Below, in pieces: positions 42,205-50,206 of a stretch of DNA of 64,000 nucleotides. This stretch comes from Onstottus_B arcticum. Its GTDB lineage: Bacteria; Acidobacteriota; Blastocatellia; UBA7656. The notes below the pieces were generated by a model. It was not told the origin of the DNA, made no database searches, and saw nothing but the letters and a program-made list of their open reading frames with translations. The position numbers and the translations under genes are program-made. Positions within the stretch are counted from its first letter, which is position 1, and the number at the start of each line of letters is the position of its first letter. Where the stretch lies: the NCBI GenBank assembly GCA_038040485.1, contig JBBPIE010000005.1, positions 62,001 through 126,000 on the forward strand. Direction: 5' to 3'.

Positions 42205-42526
42205 CTTCAGTCTCCTCGTCTTCGAAGTAAGTGGCCGGCGGCGGCGCACTCTCTTTGAGCGTTACGCGCTCGAGGAGAATAGCCGCCGCCGACAACGCTG
42301 GCCACAACAGCAGCCGTTCCTTCCACTCTTCGCTCATGATGAACGCGAAAGGAACGGCTACCCAGATGCTCAAACAGTAAAAGCAATCCAAAAGGCTTGC
42401 CCAGAAACCCGAGCCGGCGAGTCCGCGAAGACGTGCCAGCAACTCCCACGGTCCGTCTTCGGCGTGCAGCAGATGGGTGACGCGCCAGACACAGAGTATT
42501 CCGATCACAAGCCAGTAGAACCGCAT
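42158..42526 (-). CDS. DUF1360-like small membrane protein
   Basis: 122 residues starting at ATG 42526, immediately after the stop of the 766-residue gene. First membrane segment RFYWLVIGILCVWRVTHLL, then EDGPWELLARLRG, a second segment with CFYCLSIWVAVPFAFI and a third with LLLWPALSAAAILL. The WR..HLL...DGP...LLDCFYC pattern matches DUF1360 proteins, which have an inner CxxC and occur in phages and in Firmicutes. The function of that family is unknown. Confidence 0.78.
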   Translation of the reverse strand: MRFYWLVIGILCVWRVTHLLHAEDGPWELLARLRGLAGSGFWASLLDCFYCLSIWVAVPFAFIMSEEWKERLLLWPALSAAAILLERVTLKESAPPPATYFEDEETEDVLLRKKESGVSNPD

Positions 42527-42527
42527 A

Positions 42528-44828
42528 TCACACTTCAATGCCGAACAGGTACTGCGCCGGGCCGAAGCCCGCCACCGCATCGGTATACCCGTTCGTAACC
42601 CGCTTCGAACAGCCGAGGCTGACTATGAAGGTACAGAAGGTTTGCGTGGGCGTGAGCCAATTCCCTCCGTTTGGCGGCGTGATGTTGACCGTCGCGAAAT
42701 CGAAACTCCCAATGGCTTCGAGAGTTCCGAAGAACTGATTGCACACCAGGTCGCCGCCGTGCGTGTAGGCGCCTTGCGTAGTCGCCGTGGGAGTGCCCAG
42801 TACGACAGGCCCGACAGGCGGAGGCGGCGGGGCTGCGCCGTCGATGCTGGTAAAGTCCGCGGTATTTCCCTTCTTCACCGACAACCTATAGCTGTTCATG
42901 AACCCAAACTTCTCGTTGGCCTTGAAGGTCACGGTCAGCGGAGCGCGCGGGTCGCCCGGAGGGAGTTTGAACAGCGCGCAATCGCTGCCGGGTATGCCGG
43001 CCATCGTCACGTCTCTGATCTCGAAGTCGGGCGCATCGTTATCAATAAACAAAGTGACCATGTCATCGGCACCGTCTACCTTGTTGCCCGCGGCGTTGTA
43101 GCCTTCTATGCGGAAGTCGACGGGGCCGGGAGTCGGCGCATACACCCAGCTCGAGATCACCGCTTTTCTGTCGCGATGGGTGAAGATCCAGGCGTTGTCG
43201 GTCTCGATGTTGTAGTAAGCGGGAGCGATCTCTGCTAGCGCCGCCCCGTCCACGTGAAGCGGGCTGTCGTGAGGGCCTACCGGATCGCCGCTGTAGTTTG
43301 GCAGCGCGAGATGAGCAATCATCGGATGCAGGTACGTTTCGCTGAAGAAATGCCAAGCCGACGTACCGTGTTTGCGGAAGCGAATCGTGTATTGCGTCAC
43401 ATCCGCTTGATCCAGGAAACAGGCGAACAGGTCAAGGTAACCATGCCACGCGGCGCATTGTCCGTGAGGCGTCCCCAGAATCGCGCTCTTGGAAGTGATT
43501 CGCCCTGTGGCGCCGAGAAAGTTGTTAAAGCCCACTCGCTCGCCGAATCCGGGCGGCTGACCGGGAATCGCCGGGTCCGGCGGATCGCCTATGAAGATGT
43601 TGCCTATCGCCTGTATGGCATTGTGCCCCTGACAGGAAGTAGGCAGGTGGCCGATCTTGCCTCTTGGAATGCAGATGTTGATTCGCTTGAAGAGCGGGAT
43701 GTTCCAGTAAGGCGCGCTCTCGAACGCTACGCCCCCCGGCGCCGACGAATCAAGCAACTGCACGATCACGTCCGGCATGATCTGCACGAACTCGTTTTCG
43801 CCGATTGCTACGTCGCCGAAGAACTCGTCGAAGTAATCAAACAGCGAACGGCGGAAGCGGAAGATGTAGTTGCCGTGCCGGTCGGTAGCGCATACTCCGA
43901 GGGCGTCGCGGTCGCCGTCGCCGGTGTATGGTCCGCCGGTCTTTTCGGAACTGGTTCGATCATACTCCTGAAACCTCAACGCGACGCCGGGAAGCGGCCC
44001 GCTGTCGCAAAACAGCTTCACTCTGTCGAAGATATTGGCAACCGCGCCGCGGTCAATCTCAACCACTTTTGAAGCGCTCGAGCTGGCGAGGCTGAACGTC
44101 CTGGAAGCGACTGAGCCTCTCACCGTCGCGTCGACGGGCTCGGCTGAAGTGACGGCTTTTGCTTTTGACTCAGAGGCTCTTGCCGTTGCATTGGCCAGGT
44201 TCACATCGGCTGGAGGGCCGGCTTTGAGTATTTGCGCGCGTTTCGGCGGGATTGCCGCATCTTCTTCGAGAGGGATGACCAGCGGACGGAACGGCGGATC
44301 GGGAGGAATCGGAATGGGGCGCCGAGGCGGAACTCGCAGCCGGTCGGGATAGAGCTTCTCGATTGGCTTTCTCAAGTGAGGATTCTTCACGGCTTCCAGG
44401 AGCGAATCGAGATTGTCAATCACTACCCATCGCGGAAAGCATGGATTGAACATGCATCGCTCGTCGTAGTAGCTGACGTTTCCGTAGATCAGAAAATCTG
44501 ACAGCGTCACCGGCGTCCGGCATCGCAGAACAAGATCGTTGAAATCCGCGTCGCCTCCCGCGTCGTTCGATTCGATGTCGAAGTGGTACTGACCACCCGA
44601 TATGAACGGAAACTTGATCTGTTCGTCAGAGTCTTGAAACCCTGTGCCTGGATTATTCTGAATCGTGATGGCCCAACTGTCGCCTGTTACGGAGACAGCC
44701 GGTGTTGTCGGATCTCCGACATAGGTTCCATTCCCAGTGGCAGCGCCGGAGATGATGAACCTCTGGGGGAATGCTGCATTCTTGGCTTTGACCGAGACGG
44801 TCCACGGCCCTTGCATCGTTATTGACAT
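42528..44828 (-). CDS. Large protein of unknown function, first of a three-gene unit
   Basis: 766 residues, no signal peptide. The N-terminal 110 residues end in the acidic motif DADFNDLVLRC (93-103), seen in some calcium-binding surface domains. A proline-rich linker follows (PPRRPIPIPPDPPFRPL, about 165-185), then a central region with paired cysteines and tryptophans (PHGQCAAWHGYLDLFACFLD), an Ig-like stretch (VDFRIEGYNAAGNKVDGADD; DNDAPDFEIRDV) and a C-terminal domain with several cysteines (DLVCNQFFG, FIVSLGCSK). The ATG follows GGAG. It may be a phage-tail-like or surface structural protein; the family is not recognised. Confidence 0.75.
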   Translation of the reverse strand: MSITMQGPWTVSVKAKNAAFPQRFIISGAATGNGTYVGDPTTPAVSVTGDSWAITIQNNPGTGFQDSDEQIKFPFISGGQYHFDIESNDAGGDADFNDLVLRCRTPVTLSDFLIYGNVSYYDERCMFNPCFPRWVVIDNLDSLLEAVKNPHLRKPIEKLYPDRLRVPPRRPIPIPPDPPFRPLVIPLEEDAAIPPKRAQILKAGPPADVNLANATARASESKAKAVTSAEPVDATVRGSVASRTFSLASSSASKVVEIDRGAVANIFDRVKLFCDSGPLPGVALRFQEYDRTSSEKTGGPYTGDGDRDALGVCATDRHGNYIFRFRRSLFDYFDEFFGDVAIGENEFVQIMPDVIVQLLDSSAPGGVAFESAPYWNIPLFKRINICIPRGKIGHLPTSCQGHNAIQAIGNIFIGDPPDPAIPGQPPGFGERVGFNNFLGATGRITSKSAILGTPHGQCAAWHGYLDLFACFLDQADVTQYTIRFRKHGTSAWHFFSETYLHPMIAHLALPNYSGDPVGPHDSPLHVDGAALAEIAPAYYNIETDNAWIFTHRDRKAVISSWVYAPTPGPVDFRIEGYNAAGNKVDGADDMVTLFIDNDAPDFEIRDVTMAGIPGSDCALFKLPPGDPRAPLTVTFKANEKFGFMNSYRLSVKKGNTADFTSIDGAAPPPPPVGPVVLGTPTATTQGAYTHGGDLVCNQFFGTLEAIGSFDFATVNITPPNGGNWLTPTQTFCTFIVSLGCSKRVTNGYTDAVAGFGPAQYLFGIEV

Positions 44829-44838
44829 AGGATTCTCC

Positions 44839-45030
44839 TTAACAAGTAATTGAGCGCCTTAGTAAGCACCGGCCTTTTCCCGGTGGAGCGTCGGCTTTGA
44901 TCAGTCCGGCCAGGGGAGGTGGCCGCCTCTCAAAGGAAGAGCGCATTAACTTGCGCTGGTTAGCATCTGGCGAGGTTTTCAGCGAGCTACGGGACATTCT
45001 GTTCGTTACGTTGTTCCGTTCGTCTACCAC
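44839..45030 (-). CDS. Possible 63-residue peptide upstream of the 766-residue gene
   Basis: Starts at a GTG at 45030, ends TAA ten bases above the large gene's start. It is basic, with RPPPLAGLIKADAPPGKGRC and a final cysteine (RRSITC). There is no clear ribosome site. Possibly a leader or precursor peptide, possibly chance. The rest of the gap, 45031-45267, contains nothing else that I can support. Confidence 0.25.
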   Translation of the reverse strand: MVDERNNVTNRMSRSSLKTSPDANQRKLMRSSFERRPPPLAGLIKADAPPGKGRCLLRRSITC

Positions 45031-45267
45031 CCGGCCGGTGGTTTTTGAGGACTTGCCTTCAGTCTCTAACCGGATATCCTCTCATCAATACATAGACGCA
45101 AAACGGCTGACGAACGATTCAAACCAACTAACGCGGCGTAAAGCGCCCGATCCAACCCGGCGCAATGATGTTCGCGATCGGTTAGCTGCGACCGGCCGAC
45201 TTTCCTTAGCTGGCCTACAAGGATCTGCTGCACTCGCAGGGATGAGCTGAAGATCTCGGGTCACAGA

Positions 45268-46620
45268 CTAATGCTTGGACAACGCGTTGACCCTTGCTGT
45301 TACCGTCTGCTGTATGTCGTCAAGACTCGCGCGGGTGTCGGCTTCAAATCTCATCACGATAACCGGTTGCGTGTTTGAAGCCCTCACCAATCCCCAGCCG
45401 CGCTCGAACAGAATCCGCGCGCCGTCGATGTCGATCACCTTGTGCGTCTTCTTGAACTCTTCGGTGAGAAGGCGAACCACTTCAAACTTTTTCTCGTCCG
45501 GACAATCGACTCGAAGCTCGGGCGTGGAGATCATTCGAGGCAGATCCGACAGAAGCGCCGACAGCGGCTGATCGGTGTTCGTCAGGATCTCGAGCAGTCT
45601 TGCTCCGGCGTAGATCGCGTCGTCGTAACCGAAGTAGCGATCGGCGAAGAACAAATGCCCGCTCATCTCGCCGGCCATCGCGGCGTGAGTTTCCTTCATC
45701 TTCGCCTTGATCAGCGAATGCCCGACCTTCCACATGATCGGATTGCCGCCGTGACGAGCGATGTCCTCAAACAAGGTCTGCGAGCATTTCACTTCGGCGA
45801 TGAAGGTCGAGCCGGGATGCTTTTTCAAGATCTCGCGTGCGAAGATCACCATCAGTTGATCGCCCCAGATGATTCGTCCTGCCTCGTCCACGACTCCGAT
45901 TCGATCGGCGTCGCCGTCAAAAGCGATCGCAAGATCGGCTTTATGTTCGCGCACCGCATCAATGGCAAAACGCATGTTCTCGACTACAGTCGGGTCGGGA
46001 TGATGATTGGGGAAGCGGCTGTCGGGCTCGCAGAACAACTCGACGACCTCGCAGCCAAGGTCTCGATAGAGCGGCGCACCGATAAAGCCGCCCATCCCGT
46101 TTCCCGCATCGACTACAACCTTCAAGCGGCGAGCGCCGAACTTGACGTTGGACCGAATGTGTTCGCGATACGCGGCCACCACGTCGCGCTCTTCGCGGAT
46201 TCCGTTGCCGGTTGCGAATCGGCGGGTCACGGCGGCGCGCTTGATATCGCTTATCTGCTCGCCGTAGATCGAGCTTTTGGCGATACATATCTTCAGGCCG
46301 TTGTTGTCCGCCGGGTTGTGACTGCCGGTGATCATCACGCCAGAGTCGACTGCTTCTGTAAACAACGTAAAGTACAAGACCGGCGTCGGCACCATTCCTA
46401 CGTCGAGCACATCGCAACCCGTCTCGTTCAAGCCGCGAGTCAAGATTTCAGCAAATCGCGGTGAGCTTTCGCGGGCGTCGCGGCCCAAGCTTGCGCGGCG
46501 CGCTCCGTTGTTTCTGAAGAACGTTCCGATCCCGCGCGCCACGTCGTAGACAGTCTCGTCGGTCAGGTCACGATTCACGACTCCGCGAATGTCGTACTCA
46601 CGAAAAATGTGCTCGTTCAT
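45268..46620 (-). CDS. Phosphomannomutase / phosphoglucomutase
   Basis: 450 residues of the alpha-D-phosphohexomutase family, converting hexose 6- and 1-phosphates for polysaccharide and lipopolysaccharide sugars. It has REYDIRGVVNRDLTDE at the N-terminus, the phosphoserine in GVMITGSHNPADNNGLKI, the magnesium loop FDGDADRIGVVD, the sugar-recognition segment GEMSGHLFFADRY and the phosphate loop RASNTQPVIVMRFEA. The dual AlgC-type specificity is likely from the overall pattern. Transcribed alone. Confidence 0.94.
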   Translation of the reverse strand: MNEHIFREYDIRGVVNRDLTDETVYDVARGIGTFFRNNGARRASLGRDARESSPRFAEILTRGLNETGCDVLDVGMVPTPVLYFTLFTEAVDSGVMITGSHNPADNNGLKICIAKSSIYGEQISDIKRAAVTRRFATGNGIREERDVVAAYREHIRSNVKFGARRLKVVVDAGNGMGGFIGAPLYRDLGCEVVELFCEPDSRFPNHHPDPTVVENMRFAIDAVREHKADLAIAFDGDADRIGVVDEAGRIIWGDQLMVIFAREILKKHPGSTFIAEVKCSQTLFEDIARHGGNPIMWKVGHSLIKAKMKETHAAMAGEMSGHLFFADRYFGYDDAIYAGARLLEILTNTDQPLSALLSDLPRMISTPELRVDCPDEKKFEVVRLLTEEFKKTHKVIDIDGARILFERGWGLVRASNTQPVIVMRFEADTRASLDDIQQTVTARVNALSKH

Positions 46621-46644
46621 TCTTATCTCCGCGATGATTCTTGC

Positions 46645-46793
46645 GCAAAAAGCGCTAAGAGCAAAGCGCTAAGAGCAAAGGGCAAAGAGCGAAGGGCGAA
46701 GAGCTAAGTGCTAAAGAGTTTCTTCACGCTTCGCCCTTCGCGCCTTGCTCTTTGCGCTTTGCCCTTTGCTCTTAGCGCTTTGCTCTTCGCGCT
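46645..46793. repeat. Palindromic tract of GCGCTAAGAGCAAAG words
   Basis: Left arm repeats AAGAGCAAAGCGC / AAGAGCGAAGGGC words; the right arm has the complements (GCGCTTTGCTCTTCGC, GCCCTTTGCTCTTAGC), so the tract can fold on itself. It lies in the 381-bp gap before the ABC ATPase gene; the rest of the gap shows no gene. Confidence 0.75.
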
Positions 46794-47001
46794 CCCTGTT
46801 CGATTGTGGACAGCGTCTTCCCAATACCGCAACCGATGAAACCCGCTTCGCAAACGCGCGCCGCAAGTAACGCTCGCCTTTCGACGGTTTATCTCATTTG
46901 CGGCCGGTGGCACGATAGTTGGCTAACAATTCTTGTGGCATAATGCGTACGAAGCCGGCAACAATCGCGGTTTACTCAGGGCGCGCGCGAGGAGTGGAAC
47001 A

Positions 47002-47667
47002 ATGATCAGTCTCAGGAACGTCGAGAAGTTTTACGAAGCAGGCGTGGGAAAAGTGTTCGTTCTTCGCCGCGTCAACATCGACATCAAGGCGGGAGAGTTC
47101 GTCTCGATTATGGGTCCGTCCGGCGCCGGCAAGTCCACGGTGCTTCACCTCCTTGGCATGCACGACAGCGCCTGGACCGGCGAGTATACGTTCCTCGAGA
47201 AAGCCGTTCATAAGCTCGGCAAGAAGGAACGCTCCGAACTCCGCAACAAGAACATCGGATTTGTCTTCCAGAGCTATCACCTGCTCGATCATATGACAGT
47301 CTACGAGAACCTCGAGATCCCGCTTTCATATCGAGACATAAAGAAAGCCGAACGTGAAAGCATCGTCTGCGACGTCCTCGACCGCTTTCAAATAGTCGGC
47401 AAACGCAATTTATACCCAACACAATTATCGGGCGGCCAGCAACAGCTCGTCGGAGTCGCACGCGCCGTGGTCGCCAACCCGAAAGTTATATTGGCCGACG
47501 AGCCGACCGGCAATCTGCACTCGGACCAGGGTAAGGAAATAATGGAGCTATTTAAGAAGTTGAATGACACGGGCACAACGATCATTCAGGTGACGCACTC
47601 CGAGGTCAACGCCTCATACAGCGACCGGGTCATCAACCTCAGAGACGGCTGGGTAGTCAACGATTAA
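47002..47667 (+). CDS. ABC transporter ATP-binding protein, MacB/LolD type (1)
   Basis: About 221 residues from ATG 47002 behind GAGGAG. Walker A GPSGAGKST, Q-loop NIGFVFQSYHLL, signature LSGGQQQLVGVARAV, Walker B VILADEPTGN and switch histidine in QVTHSEVN are present. The signature has LVG where RVA is usual, so the arginine often present is lost. With the membrane-fusion gene and second ATPase downstream, it belongs to a MacAB-like or Lol-like exporter, but no permease gene is seen nearby. Confidence 0.92.
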   Translation: MISLRNVEKFYEAGVGKVFVLRRVNIDIKAGEFVSIMGPSGAGKSTVLHLLGMHDSAWTGEYTFLEKAVHKLGKKERSELRNKNIGFVFQSYHLLDHMTVYENLEIPLSYRDIKKAERESIVCDVLDRFQIVGKRNLYPTQLSGGQQQLVGVARAVVANPKVILADEPTGNLHSDQGKEIMELFKKLNDTGTTIIQVTHSEVNASYSDRVINLRDGWVVND

Positions 47668-47829
47668 GGCGCGGGCCGTGTTCGAAACTGGACAACGCCT
47701 ATCCCAGAAGTGAAAACGAAACAGGCTCACGGGTTCAGGTTTTGTTGTGCTAACATAAGGCACGCAATTGCTTAGGGCAGCACGATCCCGTGGCACAAAA
47801 GTTCCCTAGTGTAGTCTTCGGAGGAATCC

Positions 47830-49086
47830 ATGGATATACCCCGCAAATCAGCAAAGCGTAACAAGCGGGTGAAACAAACGTTTTACATCTTGACTGCGCT
47901 CATCGTTCTTATCGGGATCACGTTCGGTGTCTCTCGTCTGAAGCCAGCCATCCCCACGGTTGACAAGGGGACCCTGTGGACCGGCGACGTCAAGCGGGGC
48001 TCGATGCTTCGCCAGGTTCGCGGACTTGGAACGCTTGTGCCCGAGGAGATCCGGTACGTACCGACGATCAGCCAGGGCCGCGTCGAAAAGAGGCTTGTTC
48101 AGCCGGGCGCCGCGGTAAAGCAAGGCACCCTGTTGTTCGAGTTGTCCAACCCGGAAGTTCAACAGGCGGCGCTCGACTCTGAGTCGCAGCTCCGAGGGGC
48201 CGAAGCGAATCTCGCGACGCTCAGGGTTCAACTCCAAAAGCTGGTGCTCGATCAGAGGGCAACCTTGGCGCAGGTCACCTCCGACTACAAGAAGGCTCAG
48301 ATGCAGTATGAGGTTAATACTTCATTGGGCAAACAGGGGTTGAAGCCGGAGCTTGAAGTCAAGTTGTCGGAGATTGCGGCAGCGGACGCCGATAGCCGAG
48401 TCAAGTTGGAAACTCAACGATTGGCTGCGACCGCGGACGAAAACAAAGCGAGATTGGCCGCGGAAGAAGAAAAGGTCCGCCAGCTAAGAGATGCGGTTAA
48501 GCTCAAGCGTCAACAGGTCGCTCAACTGCAGGTGCGCGCAGGCATCGACGGCGTTGTCCAGACGATCGAAGTGCAAGTGGGCCAGCAGGTGACCCCGGGG
48601 TTTAACCTCGCCAGAGTTGCAAACCCGCTCAAGCTCAAGGCTGAACTGAAGATCGCCGAAACCCAAACAAAGGACATTCAAATCGGCCAACCGGTTTCGG
48701 TTGACACTCGCAACGGCATAATTCCGGGCAGAGTCACTCGCATCGATCCTTCGGTTCAGAACGGGACTCGAACTGTCGATGCCGAGTTGCTGGGCGATCT
48801 GCCAAAAGGCGCGGTAGCCGATCTGAGCGTGGATGGAACGATCCAACTAGAAAAGCTCGATGACATCCTGTATGTTGGCCGTCCGGTTCACGGCCAGGAG
48901 AACAGCAAAGTTCTGCTGTTCAAACTTGAAGACGGCGGGACGACCGCTATCCGCGTGCCGGTTACACTCGGCCGCAGTTCGGTCAACACCATAGAAGTTC
49001 TGGAAGGCCTGAGGGAAGGCGATCGAGTCATCCTCTCAGACACTTCTTCCTTTGACGACAAGGCGGAACAGATTCGACTAAACTGA
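47830..49086 (+). CDS. HlyD/MacA-type periplasmic adaptor (membrane-fusion) protein
   Basis: 418 residues. Cytoplasmic basic start, one membrane anchor (FYILTALIVLIGITFGVSRL), lipoyl/beta-barrel halves (GTLVPEEIRYVPTISQGRVE; VQTIEVQVGQQVTPGFNLAR) and a long coiled coil between them (LDSESQLRGAEANLATLRVQ to about residue 235). This class links an inner-membrane exporter to an outer-membrane channel. The ATG follows GGAGGAATCC. It is flanked by ABC ATPase genes on the same strand; the second starts 32 bp downstream. Confidence 0.92.
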   Translation: MDIPRKSAKRNKRVKQTFYILTALIVLIGITFGVSRLKPAIPTVDKGTLWTGDVKRGSMLRQVRGLGTLVPEEIRYVPTISQGRVEKRLVQPGAAVKQGTLLFELSNPEVQQAALDSESQLRGAEANLATLRVQLQKLVLDQRATLAQVTSDYKKAQMQYEVNTSLGKQGLKPELEVKLSEIAAADADSRVKLETQRLAATADENKARLAAEEEKVRQLRDAVKLKRQQVAQLQVRAGIDGVVQTIEVQVGQQVTPGFNLARVANPLKLKAELKIAETQTKDIQIGQPVSVDTRNGIIPGRVTRIDPSVQNGTRTVDAELLGDLPKGAVADLSVDGTIQLEKLDDILYVGRPVHGQENSKVLLFKLEDGGTTAIRVPVTLGRSSVNTIEVLEGLREGDRVILSDTSSFDDKAEQIRLN

Positions 49087-49118
49087 AAGCCAGAAAACAC
49101 CTGGAGGAACAAACAACA

Positions 49119-49859
49119 ATGAGCGCAACCGACCAACCACTAATTCGGCTCGACGGCGTCACCAAAGTCTTTCTAACCGACGAGGTCGAAACTCACGCTC
49201 TCGCCGGCATCCACATGGAACTCAAGAAAGGCGAGTACATTTCGATCGCCGGGCCTTCCGGCTGCGGCAAGTCTACCCTGCTGTCGATCCTTGGTTTGCT
49301 CGACTCTCCCACTGACGGGAGCTATTGGCTGGCCGGCAAACCGGTCGCCGATTTGCCCCTATCTGAGCGCGCGCGCGTGCGCAATCGAGAAGTGGGGTTC
49401 ATCTTTCAAAGCTTTAATCTGATCGGCGACTTGAACGTGTTCGAGAACGTCGAGCTGCCGCTGACCTATCGCGGGACCAAGGCGGCCGAGCGCAAAAAGA
49501 AAGTCATGGAAGCGCTCGAGCGAGTCGGGATGGCGCATCGAGCGAAACATCTCCCGAGCCAACTCTCTGGCGGTCAACAGCAGCGCGTCGCCGTTGCGCG
49601 CGCGGTCGCGGGCGATCCGCTGATCCTGCTTGCGGACGAGCCGACCGGAAACCTCGATTCGACAAACGGCGAGGCTGTGATGGAATTGCTCCGCGAGCTT
49701 CATCAGCAAGGTGCGACCGTCTGCATGGTGACGCACGATCCGCGTTATGCGCGGCACGCGGACCGGCAGGTTCACTTGTTCGACGGCCGCGTAGTTGACG
49801 AAGAGCACGAGCCGAAAGCCGAGCACGAGATGCAAGAGAGCGGCTTCGAGAAGGTGTAG
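49119..49859 (+). CDS. ABC transporter ATP-binding protein, MacB/LolD type (2)
   Basis: 246 residues with Walker A GPSGCGKST, Q-loop VGFIFQSFNLIG, canonical signature LSGGQQQRVAVARAV, Walker B LILLADEPTGN and switch histidine in MVTHDPRYARHADR. The ATG follows GGAGGA. It is a standard member of the family and, unlike the first ATPase, has no odd residues. The normal permease partner with a periplasmic MacB domain is not in the window. The two-component genes downstream may control it. Confidence 0.93.
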   Translation: MSATDQPLIRLDGVTKVFLTDEVETHALAGIHMELKKGEYISIAGPSGCGKSTLLSILGLLDSPTDGSYWLAGKPVADLPLSERARVRNREVGFIFQSFNLIGDLNVFENVELPLTYRGTKAAERKKKVMEALERVGMAHRAKHLPSQLSGGQQQRVAVARAVAGDPLILLADEPTGNLDSTNGEAVMELLRELHQQGATVCMVTHDPRYARHADRQVHLFDGRVVDEEHEPKAEHEMQESGFEKV

Positions 49860-49987
49860 AGCCTAACACTCCGTCGCGCCGCGTCTGGTTGCGCCTCAAA
49901 TATGGTGTTTCAAAAGACTGGCGGCAGCATCGCGATTGTCATCGCGGTGCTGCCGCTAATCTTTCGTATGGCATCGAACGCCCTGGG

Positions 49988-50145
49988 GGTAGTGTCCTAC
50001 TTGTGCGTTACTCGATTGGAAACCGCCAAGACGCCAAGAACGCCAAGGTCAAGCCAAGAATCCGTTGAGAATCTTGGCGCTCTTGGCGTCTTGGCGGTTG
50101 GTCGATTCCCGGACAAGCAGAGCAACACAACTTTAGGACACTACC
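49988..50145. mobile_element. 158-bp MITE-like element, copy 2
   Basis: Same length and ends (GGTAGTGTCCTA / TAGGACACTACC) and the same inner hairpin as 14098-14255, with scattered base differences. CCCTGGG stands directly before it and again one base after it, possibly a target-site duplication. It lies between the second ABC ATPase and the response regulator. Confidence 0.85.
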
Positions 50146-50206
50146 ACCCTGGGAGCCGAGTTCAGTTTTCAGGCGATCAAGGTTAAGATAAGCCGAGCAC
50201 TCAGAG

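Noticed and set aside
44897..45250. 117-codon plus-strand frame in the gap before phosphomannomutase
   Set aside because: Basic, low-order composition, no ribosome site and no family resemblance.
45442..46464. 340-codon open plus-strand frame
   Set aside because: Antisense to phosphomannomutase, whose catalytic loops are all present.
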